Assembly: GCF_026914265.1 (NCBI RefSeq) | Contig: NC_069125.1 | Location: 20,138,966-20,202,965 of the forward strand | DNA: 64,000 nucleotides | Reading direction: 5' to 3' | Origin: Mya arenaria | Lineage: Eukaryota > Mollusca > Bivalvia > Myida > Myidae | In this document: piece after piece, positions 36,901 through 48,900 of the stretch | Layout of the letters: every line of letters begins with the position of its first letter | Position numbering within the stretch: position 1 is the stretch's first letter | The notes under the pieces: generated by a model | The model's database searches: none | The model's input: the letters and a program-made list of their open reading frames with translations, nothing else | What the model was told of the DNA's origin: nothing | Position numbers and translations under genes: made by a program

Positions 36901-39900
36901 GAGGTTATGTTTCCCATGTTTAGTATTCGTTGTCCAGTGCGGTTTTGTTAACCTCGTTTAGTATTTGTTGTCCTGTGAGGTAATGTTTCCCTCGTCTAAT
37001 ATTTGTTGTCCTTTGAGGTTATGTTTCCCTCGTTTAGTATTTGTTGTCCCGTGAGGTTATGTTTCCCATGTTTAGTATTTGTTGTCCTATGAGGTAATGT
37101 TTCCCTCGTATAGTTTTTTTGTCCTGTCAGGTTATGTTTCCCTCGTTAATATTTGTTGTCCTGTGAGGTTATGTTCCCCTCGTTAATATTTGTTGTCCTG
37201 TGAGGTTATGTTTCCCATCTTTAGTATGTGTTGTCCTGGGAGGTAATGTTTCCCTCGTTAAGTATTTGTTGTCCTGGGAAGTAATGTTTCCCTCGTTAAG
37301 TATTTGTTGTCCTGGGAGGTAATGTTTCCCTCGTTAAGTATTTGTTGTCAGGTGAGGTTATGTTAACATCGTTTAATATTTGTTGTCTTGTGAGGTTATG
37401 TTAACCTCGTTTAGTATTTGTTGTCCAGTGAGGTTATGTTTCCCTCGTTTAGTATTTGTTGTTCTGTGAGGTTGTTTTTTTTTGTCCCGTGAGGTTGTGT
37501 TTCCCTTTTTTAGTATTTGTTGTCCCGTGAGGTTGTGTTTCCCTCGTTTAGTATTTGTTGTCACGTGAGGTTATATTTCCCTCTTTTAGTATTTGTTGTC
37601 CTGTGAGGCTGTGTTTCCCTCGTTTAGTGTGTGTTGTCCTGTGATATTATGTTCCCTCGTTTAGTATTTGATGTCCTGTGAGGCTGTGTTTCCCTCGTTT
37701 AGTGTGTGTTGTCCTGTGATATTATGTTCCCTCGTTTAGTATTTGTTGTCACGTGAGGTTATGTTTCCCTCGTTTAGTATTTATTGTCCCGTGAGGTTAA
37801 GTTTCCCTCGTTTAGTATTTGTTGTTCAGTGAGGCTGTGTTTCCCTCGTTTAGTGTGTGTTGTCCTGTGATATTATGTTCCCTCGTTTAGTATGTGTTTG
37901 ACGTTGATTACTGAGCCTCTATTCAGGGACTTGGTAAAATTATATGCCACTAGACTTGTCCCCGTAGTTTCCGCTTTTTTTATACATCGTATACTTCTGC
38001 AGCTCGTATTGGTTTACTCCATTTCCCTCAAAGTTTTTTAAGTTAGCAAATCAAGAAGTTTCATTGTATTCGATTCAGTTTAAGGTGCATACGTTAAAAA
38101 TAACCTAAAGTGCTACAAATCCAAAATCCTGCAATACTAACAATAACAAATAATCCTAACTAGCTTAGCTATAAACATATACTGTGATCATCTGTAGCAA
38201 TCAAATTTTGATAAAGGCGAAATTATTTTCGGTTTGTCCATGAAAGCAATGCATCTTGAGAGACCTAATACGAAATAAGCATCCAAATCAACGTACATTG
38301 TATATTAGTAAATAATATTTTCTCAAAAATAACAAAATGCCAATCTAAATAATTACATAAAATTAAAACTCATTCAATAGTTTCCAATAAAACAACAATA
38401 CCTTCAACTTTAAACAGGACATATTTTCCATCCTCGCTAACGGCCACAGCGTCTTCATTGAGAAAAGGCGTACGTTTAGACCTGAACGTATGCAGGACTT
38501 TACTTTTGTTCACGTCAAATGCGATCACCTCACAGCCGTCCTCGCTCCAAGCAGCCACGATGTTTCCAGCAGCACTTGCCTGAAAAGTTCTGACAGTATA
38601 AATAAATATTTACTCCTCCAACAATTTTGCACATTGCAGCTTTATATATAAATTATAAAACTCTTCTTTACTCTTTATACCTGTGGGATATTGTCAATTA
38701 ATATTGAGTACAACATTCAACTAACAAAATACCGATGTAAGACTAAGCTCAAACTATTAATACAGTGTTTATATGATTATCCATTTCTGTTGAAAGGAAA
38801 TATAAAAAAACAAAACGCGCACACTTTTTTTTTAAGAAAAAAGAGTTTGATTGTTGTTAAAATCGAATGAGAAATATCGCACGCAAGTTTGTTGAAGTTG
38901 AGATGAATTATAATATCGTAATGCGAGCATCAAACAACAAGCAGGAAACTGTCCGTGGGATTAGATAGCCACACCATTTTATAACCATACGATGTGTTAA
39001 GGCACAAATGCTCCTGGGTGACTTACACATGCACCATCCAGCTTGTACTGTTGGCCAGATTGGAGAACACAGGATGTCTTGCCTGTCTGGAGGTTGTACG
39101 TCTTCACATTGTGGCGACCGGCGCTCAAGCATATCACCTCTATTAAATGGTGAGGGAAAAAATCTAATTACAAGTAACACATATTTTGAGAAGCACGTTT
39201 AATATGGGCAGGCATTAGGCAAACTCAGATTAGTATTTGCATGATCATGCATCCCATTTGCAGTGAATTAGGTTCAGCTAATACTTAAATGTATTCAAAT
39301 AATGTTTTATAACATGAATGACACGATCATTATTTACCATTGCGTTTATGGACAATTTCAAATCTCCATCTTGTGCTCGGCAAATATCCCTCCATTTCCT
39401 TGGTAACGCTGAGAGAGTCAAGATTGATGATCTTTAGTTTCTGTACAACGTCATGAACAACAATGATTTCTTCGTCGTTCAAAACTTCCATGTGAAATAT
39501 TGAACAGTCCTACAAGTATAGCATAAAACATATAACGTATAGTATGAAGCACGGATATTGGTCCTACAAGTATAGCATAACACACGGATATTGGTCCTAC
39601 AAGTATAGCATAACACACGGATATTGAACAGTCATATAAGTAAAGCATAACACACGCATATTGAACAGTCATACAAGTAAAGCATAACACACGGATATTG
39701 AACAGTCATACAAGTAAAGCATAAAACACGGATATTGAACAGTCATACAAGTAAAGCATAAAACACGGATATTGAACAGTCATACAAGTAAAGCATGAAA
39801 CACGGATATTGAACAGTCATACAAGTAAAGCATGAAACACGGATATTGAACAGTCATACAAGTAAAGCATAAAACACGGATATTGAACAGTCATACAAGT

Positions 39901-42900
39901 AAAGCATGAAACACGGATATTGAACAGTCATACAAGTAAAGCATAAAACACGGATATTGAACAGTCATACAAGTAAAGCATAAAATACGGATATTGAACA
40001 GTCATACAAGTAAAGCATAAAATACGGATATTGAACAGTCATACAAGTAAAGCATAAAACACGGATATTGAACAGTCCTACAAGTATAGCATAGCACACG
40101 GATATTAAACAGTCATAAAGTACAGTATAAAACACGGATATTGCACAATCCTACAAGTATAGCATGAAGCACGGATATTGGTCCTACAAGAATAGCATAA
40201 AACACGGATATTGAACAGTCCTACAAGTATAGCATGAAGCACGGATATTGGTCCTACAAGAATAGCATAAAACACGGATATTGAACAGTCCTACAAGTAT
40301 AGTATAAAACACGAATATTGAACAGTCCTACAAGTATAGTATAAAACACGGATATTGAACAGTCCTACAAGTATAGCATAAAACACGAATATTGAACAGT
40401 CCTACAAGTATAGTATAAAACACGGATATTGAACAGTCCTACAAGTTTAGCATAAAACACGGATATTGAACAGTCCTACAAGAATAGCATAAAACACGAA
40501 TATTGAACAGTCCTACAAGTATAGTATAAAACACGAATATTGAACAGTCCTACAAGTATAGCATAAAACACGGATATTGAACAGTCCTACAAGTTTAGCA
40601 TAAAACACGGATATTGAACAGTCCTACAAGTATAGTATAAAACACGAATATTGAACAGTCCTATAAGTATAGTATGAAGCACGGATATTGGTCCTACAAG
40701 TATAGCATGAAACACGGATATTGAACAGGTGTTATACTAACTTGGAAGAATATTATTTCTGGGATTGAATTTAAGTATAGCATGAAACACGGAAGTATAG
40801 CATATTGAACAGTCCGATAAGTATAGCATGAAACACGGATATTGAACAGGTTTTATACTAACTTGGAAGAATATTATTTCTGGGATTTATTTAACCAAAC
40901 TGTGCTTAAAAAGTTATGTTGGGAAACTGAACAAATTTCATAACCGATAGTCGAATGGACGTGGACAACCACACCATCGATCATCGAATCGAAAATCGGA
41001 AGTTTATTTCGATATCGAATATCAGTAAGAAAATATGAAAATATGATTATGTTTATTTGATTATTTCAACTTACCAACTCTCGCTCTTTCACAGAGCACT
41101 GCTTGAATACATCGTATATGAACAGAAACTGGCTATCGTTTTCTTTTGTCTTGAAACCAAACCCAACAGCGTAGCGAGAATTCTTCAGTGAACACAGTAT
41201 CCTGTACACGCAAGAGTATAAAGGCCATATGTATCACAGTTGCCATACAACAGCTTTATATATACGTTGTATAGAGAGGAGTAAGACAAGTCGCTTGTAT
41301 AATTGTTTCAAAAAAGCAAAACGAATAACTATATAATCAATTTTTCAAACTACACACTTTTAGATTCATTTTTAAATAAAAATAAATAATGTTATATCCG
41401 TACATGGATATGGTTATACCTGATTCTATTTCCGCCCATGGATATGGTTATACCTGATTCTATTTGCGTCCATGGATCTGGGTATACCTGATCCTATTCG
41501 CGTCAATGGATCTGGCTATACCTGATTCTATTTGCGTCCATGGATCTGGTTATACCTGATTCTATTTGCGTCAATGGATATGGGTATACCTGATTCTATT
41601 TGCGTCCATGGATCTGGGTATACCTGATTCTATTTGCGTCCATTTATCTGGTTATACCTGATTCTATTTGCGTCAATGGATCTGGTTATACCTGATTCTA
41701 TTTGCGTCCATGGATGTGGTTATACCTGATTCTATTTGCGACCATGGATGTGGTTATACCTGATTCTATTTGCGTCCATCCATGGATGTGGTTATACCTG
41801 ATTCTATTTGCGTCCATGGATCTGGGTATACCTGATTCTATTTGCGTCCATTTATCTGGTTATACCTGATTCTATTTGCGTCAATGGATCTGGTTATACC
41901 TGATTCTATTTGCGACCATGGATGTGGTTATACCTGATTCTATTTGCGACCATGGATGTGGTTATACCTGATTCTATTTGCGTCCATTTATCTGGTTATA
42001 CCTGATTCTATTTGCGTCAATGGATCTGGTTATACCTGATTCTATTTGCGACCATGGATGTGGTTATACCTGATTCTATTTGCGACCATGGATGTGGTTA
42101 TACCTGATTCTATTTGCGTCCATCCATGGATGTGGTTATACCTGATTCTATTTGCGTCCATGGATGTGGTTATACCTGATTCTATTTGCGTCCATGGATG
42201 TGGTTATACCTGATCCTATTTGCGTCCATGGATCTGGTTATACCTGATTCTATTTGCGACCATGGATGTGGTTATACCTGATTCTATTTGCGACCATGGA
42301 TGTGGTTATACCTGATTCTATTTGCGTCCATGGATCTGGTTATACCTGATTTTATTTGCGACCATGGATGTGGTTATACCTGATTCTATTTGGGTCCATG
42401 GATGTGGTTATACCCTATTCTATTTGCGTCCATGGATGTGGTTATACCCGATTCTATTTGCGACCATGGATGTGGTTATACCCGATTCTATTTGCGACCA
42501 TGGATGTGGTTATACCCGATTCTATTTGCGACCATGGATGTGGTTATACCTGATTCTATTTGCGACCATGGATGTGGTTACACCTGATTCTATTTGCGTC
42601 CATGGATGTGGTTACACCTGATTCTATTTGCGTCCATGGATGTGGTTATACCTGATTCTATTTGCGTCCATGGATGTGGTTATACCTGATTCTATTTGCG
42701 TCCATGGATGTGGTTATACCTGATTCTATTTGCGTTCATGGATGACTTGTGGTTATACCTGATTCTATTTGCGTCCATGGATGTGGTTATACCTGATTCT
42801 ATTTGCGTCCATGGATGTGGTTATACCTGATTCTATTTGCGTCCATGGATGACTTGTGGTTATACCTGATTCTATTTGCGTCCATGGATGTGGTTATACC

Positions 42901-45900
42901 TGTTATACCTGATTCTATTTGCATCCATGGATGTGGTTATACCTGATTCTATTTGCGTCCATGGATGACTTGTGGTTATACCTGATTCTATTTGCGTCCA
43001 TGGATGTGGTTATACCTGTTATACCTGATTCTATTTGCGTCCATGGATGTGGTTATACCTGATTCTATTTGCGTCCATGGATGTGGTTTGACTCATCTTT
43101 TGGACCTTTTTAGTTCTGTCCCAGACTCTGACAATCCAATCTTCAGCTGACGTTACAATTGTCTTCAGATCATTGGAACACACATTTTGCACATCCACCG
43201 GATGTTCCAACTCGTCGGAGATCTTGGAAGTCTTGCAATCAAGAAACTTGACAAAGGTGAAATTAGCAAAATAGAAAGTCTTCGAGTCATAAGCACAATG
43301 GAGACTTCTTGTGTAATCATTTGGATCACCTGAAATATTTTTGCTCTCAAGTAAGATATCAAATATCGGTACATGCATTGTTAAGATTGTGTAAGTTAAT
43401 GAGTAATAGTTGACATGTCCGTTCATCTAGTAAAATTAGTGCACCAAAAGCGATTTTCCTACAAAGTAAAACTAACTGAATCTCGATTAACTTATCAACA
43501 GGAACACCGAAGCGCTAACAAGAGTATATATAGACATATACCTTTGACAACATTGATCTTCTTGAACGTTCTGAAGTCAAACACGACAATGTCATTGTTG
43601 TAGACGTTGCTATAGATGAGGTGTTTCTCGTCGACAGTAAAGGCCAGCTCGTTCACCTCGTACTCTACCTCCTCTTCTATTTCTAGATCAGAAAAGAAGA
43701 TAAGTAATTAATTATTAAAATGTTTGCCATGAAATCATTCCACTGAGCGTGTTTAGTTCTGTATGAATGTCATTGCTCGACTAGACTTTTTTTGGTACGT
43801 AATAAACAAAATCTACAAGAATGATACATTTTGTCATAGATTCGCCTCTGTCCGTCAACGGCATCCACCGACGACGTTGTCATGCTATTCGACGCTTGAT
43901 AACTCTACTATATTTTCTCAGGATGGCTATATTTTTTTTATCTAGTTTGCACATGCTCTGCCAATTAACCCAAAAACTAAACATATACCTGCCACCATGT
44001 AATGACTATATAATTTTGGGGTGTTAAGAAATCATACAAAGTGCAAGGTATGAATTTCTTCTTTACATAAGAAATGTCAATAATTTTGTGTCAACGTAAA
44101 ATTACAATAACAAGGTTCTGAGTATCCGTGAGAGTTTCTTCATCTGTGAATATTCTGTAAACATGTGCGTGCATAATGCCTCTTAATCGCGACAGTTATA
44201 TGTATTTGCAAAAATGAATCAGTGTGTGCTTTTTTTATATAGTTTCTGCAAAATTTCGCGACATCCCCTCCTGACCCCTAGGAACTTTATAACCTAAAAA
44301 TGCTAAAGCTTTCCGTTAAACTGTATGTTCTGTTCTGTTCTGTTCTGTTCTGTTCTGTAAACATATGTATATTATTTCCAGAACTACTCAATAATTGTAT
44401 CCAATTGCCAACGGACTTTTACTCTAGTACAATACAGTACATGAGTATGTTTTTTATCTTTACTAAGTGCAGCGGGAAACGAAACCACGCGTGCACAGCA
44501 CGTACCATTAGCATACCCCTAATGTTTCAAGACTCCATGTAATATAGTTGTTGTTTTTTTGTTGTTGTTGTTTTTTTTTTTTTTGGGGGGGGGGGTTGAG
44601 CGACACAAGTCCAGAAATGCTACTTTTTGCTAATTCAAGGGTCATAACTGGTTTTACTAAGAGTGACGGGAAACGTAGTGAAACCCGGGGCACACTATTA
44701 CGTCACCCCATCAACCTTTTTCATGACTCCATGAACTGTCACTAGCCCTCTCATTTATTCTTGGTTCATCTAACATTTTACGAGAACTAAACATCGATTA
44801 TAAAACTTATATTTCATTACATGTATTGCAATTTGAAATCACGAATCCACAACACTCATGACCGGGGTATGAGACACTGGCCTACTTGTGAAGTCATATC
44901 GATTTTCAATCATTGTTCATTTCCTAAAATAAATACGGATCTACCGAATATGAAATATAGCCGTGCACTGACCGTGTAATTATAAACCTGTTACAGCCTC
45001 AACACATGGAAAATACAGATATAATACGACCGACATATATTGTCGGAAAGATGATAATAATCAGACCAGAACCTGCAGTAGAACATACCTTATATAACGA
45101 GACCAGAACTTTCAAGAGAACATACCGCATATAAGACCAGAACTCGTGGGAGAATATACCTGATATAACGAGACCAGAACTTTCAAGAGAACATACCGCA
45201 TATAAGACCAGAACTCTTGGGAGAATATATCATATATAAGATACCAACAAGCTACTTCACCAGTAAAAATTAAAGAGACAAAATGTGCATCACAGTCATG
45301 CAAGATCGAGTCTTAATAATAAACGGCCATTATTTCGTTATATGCAAAAAAGAGTTATCTTACTTGATTAATAAAGTAGTTTTGATAGTTGGAAACATAT
45401 GTTACAAGTTTCAATGCAATACATGATGTATTTGCTGAGATGTTGACATAACCACACGGTTACAAGCAAAATCTTAACCAGAATTTTTAAGACGAATAAT
45501 AAAGGGTCATAATTTGCATGTTATGTCGGTAAAAAGGAATACAAAGCTTATGTTTCAAATATTATATATAGAATTCGACAATAAACAAATATTGACTTGA
45601 CTTGACTTGACTTGAACACTTCAAGTTATTGCTGATATATTAAACTATATGCTTACATGCACAACCTTAATCAAAGTTGAATAATAAAGGCCCATAATTT
45701 GCATTATTTTCAGATCAGTGCTATCTTACTTCATTAATTAAAAAGGTTGGATAGTTGGAAACACATATCCAAAAATTGCAATGCATTATATGATGTACGA
45801 GATAATGACTTGAAGGTGCGTACATACAAAACTTCAACTAAGGTGTGACGCCGACGCAGACCCAGACGCTAGGGTGAGAAATATAGTAATTATTTTCGAT

Positions 45901-48900
45901 TAGTCGAGCTAATAACGAGTGATATTTAGTTTTCATACCATTATCTATGAATGGTTCAAATCCACGAAACAGATCGGAACATTGCTTCTTCCTTAGATCA
46001 ACGACAGCAAAGTACAACTGGTCCTTCGTCGTGACCGCCGCGAAATTTCTGGAACCTAAAATGAGAACATTTCAGCATGTTTTATCGTATGCCAACTAAT
46101 ATGCAGTGTTCATATTTTATTAAGATGCAGTTTACAAAAACAGTATACACAGGTAAAATAGGAGCGTAATGCCACACGACTCGAATTCTTTATTATTTTA
46201 CCTGCAGCAATACTCGGAAACTCAAACACCAGATCGCCTTCAGATTCAAAGCATTGGAAATCATGAATCGGCAATCCATTCATGAGGTCAAAGCCCTTTG
46301 TTGAAAGCCCTTCAAACACTATCAACACCGATTTGTTTTCTCCGCATAAACAGGACGGGTTGTCATCTGATATGGACTTTAAGTCGAACACTTTCTCTCC
46401 TTAGTAAATTGAAAAGAAGAATTAGAACATCTGCAGTTTAAAAAGTTGGAGGAGCACTTTTCGAGACTATTAGTTATATGCATAATATCCGAAATTGAAT
46501 ATTTTCCTTGTCAATACAAAAACAGTACAGTCGAAAAGTGTGTAAACAAATATCAGTAAGAGCTACATGGTATTTCATTGCTTTTCATGGGAAGAAAGAT
46601 TGCGATTCTTACCTGTAATAGCATTGCGGATCGTCAGTTTCTGATAGGTGTCTATGATCATATACGTATCATTGCAACAAAACCGCACCTTCGATATTTT
46701 GCCCAGGCCGTCATACATCTGTATCTGCTGCCCTGACTGAACGTTCCACAGCCTCACTGAGCCATCGTCCGAACCTTAAATGTAACAAGTATGAGACTAT
46801 TTTCGAGCTCTATGCAATACGCGTCTTCACATACAACGGTGTGAGTACATTCACTCATCATGCTTATTTTACATGATAATAGAAACACTTTACTATTAGT
46901 GGTATCAATTGTCCAATGTAGGCAATAAACAGCGTCTTATTCAGAATAATTGCATATGAAGTTCGATTCTGTTGAAATGTCCCACATATTAAACGTTTCA
47001 CAACAAGAAGTCTTAAATAAACAAAAAACCTACAAGAAAGGGCAACTTTGCTGTCTCGAGAAAGGTCCAGGGACAATATATCTCCCTTGTGTCCGGCCAT
47101 ACTGTGTATTAGCTGTCCGCCAGGCTGGGACAGTATCTTTTTATCTGGTAGAATTGTGGCTACTGTATGTTCTCGGCACGCCCGCAGAAACTCCCCTGTG
47201 TTCTGTTGGAGAAAAATGTGTATTGTCAACTAATACATATCCATACATAGGTGGAAACAAAGAAATGGAAATAATATGTTTCTTCTCAAACACAGAAGTC
47301 ATTAGGCAAAGAGGCATCAGCGAATGTAAACGGAACGTATCAAAGCAATCGAGATTAACAAACCTTGTTTTGGGGAAGTCTTCCAAGCATTTGAGGGATG
47401 AACTGGTTTGAATCATTGAATATTCCTTGCTGGGAAAGACGCAATGCATCGTAGACACTTTCAATGGCTTCGTCGTCTGGGAAAACCGTACGTGCAAGTG
47501 CTAGATCCTCCATTATAGACCTAGACAAGCAGCAGAAGTGGCATGAATGTAACATGATGAACGTGGTACTAGTATAACAAAATAACCATGGACGTTCAAC
47601 CATTAGCAATTCAACAAAACTTCTAACAATGCAGTTACCAAAGATTTGTCGCCTTCAGTTTGTCCATCAAAAAATCAAAATTGCAAAGAGATTCTTTTTT
47701 GGCCAAATCCTTTTGCGTTCCGTAACATCGGTGATATGGTAAGTTGTTCAGCTTTCTGAGGTTATAAGAACTGCCGAATTTGTTGGGCTGCTGTGACACG
47801 AGACGATCTGCTGAGCCTTTTTCGCCTTTAGCACTGACGTAGTCCTTCTTTACGCCTTATCATGATAATACGAAAAAAAACACACACATTAAGTTGTAGT
47901 CAATGATGCTAAAATAAATATGAATTTTGATATGCTTCGTTTTTTTATGAACACAGGAAACAAAATTTGAAACTTTTAACCGTTCTTTGAAAGAAGAGTG
48001 CTAGTTTTTTGTATTTCAAAAGAAGTTTTACATTGATTGTAAACTCTCAATCATAAAATTTCCTTTCCTAATATTTCAGTTAATTATATGTTTAAAACAA
48101 AGTCGCAATTAAAAGGATATATAGTTGTTTAGAAACATCAGCAGCTAAAAGAATTGCAGTGATACATTTTAAAACTGTTCATACCGGCCCATGTTCCTGC
48201 AAAGAAGGCTGCGAGTGAAGTGTGAAGTTTCTGGGTTACGTTCTCATCACCAAGGTAGCGATTCCTGGCAGCCTCGATGAATTGTCGATGGTACCAGTAC
48301 ATTACCTGGACGTTGTCGGCACCTCGGTCAACTAAATACAAAGACAAAATGAAAACAATGAAACACCTAGGTAAGCAATGTAAATTAGTTTGATATAAAA
48401 AAAACCACAATAATTGTTCATAGCATTTGTACCTAGGTATTCCTCAAGGTCAGCCCTCAGCCTGATGACCAGCATGGGTGGTAAGCGCCTTATGGGCGGG
48501 GTCCAGTACATGTATACGTCATTGAGCACCTCGTCGTCACATGACAGGATGTCCTCCAGCTCAGTCTCCGTCAGACCGGACCTAGCTATATATCGGGATA
48601 AACGAGATATGTAGTAATTAAGACTGGTTTCACATTATTCAGAAATGTGGATACTGGCATAAATACTCATTAAAATTAAAAAAAAAATAACAGTCGTAAA
48701 TATTTTTTTAGTTTTCTATGCACTAATCAGGAAGACCGACGAACACAAAGACAATATAACATATACACGTTTGAAACTTTTCAAGTGTGTTAACTTTATT
48801 TTTACAAATACATGTTCAAACCTTGCGCAGTTATAATGAAATACTAGCAGAACTAAGTTGAAACTTACAAATGGTCAGGTACCCGAGCGCATGTGAAACA

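Larger units (their letters stand above)
25082..47520 (-). other. NACHT-WD exons 19-33: WD-repeat region (aa about 987-1771)
   Basis: WD-type strand ends are visible in many exons: SDDGSVRLWNV (exon 21), WIVRVWDRTKK (25), DSFLEVWDTKMG (30), DFILRVFNIKN (31), EMTLRLWDKAS (32), EIVMWKFNN (33), with GH-type starts such as SMAGHKGDILSLDLS (20) and RIHGHRSGIEISFS (32). About 780 residues would allow two seven-bladed propellers, as proposed for NWD proteins. Propellers usually hold the switch closed and read the ligand. Introns inside this region are the longest and most minisatellite-rich of the gene. Confidence 0.88.

Noticed and set aside
47030..47034. exon 20 donor at tgtag|gttttt
   Set aside because: It shifts frame into exon 21. 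The donor tttctt|gtaggt four bases upstream keeps the SCSDDGSVRLW reading.
46950..47411. 153-codon plus-strand open frame
   Set aside because: It overlaps NACHT-WD exons 19 and 20 in antisense. Those exons are supported by splice sites, phase and WD-repeat homology on the minus strand.
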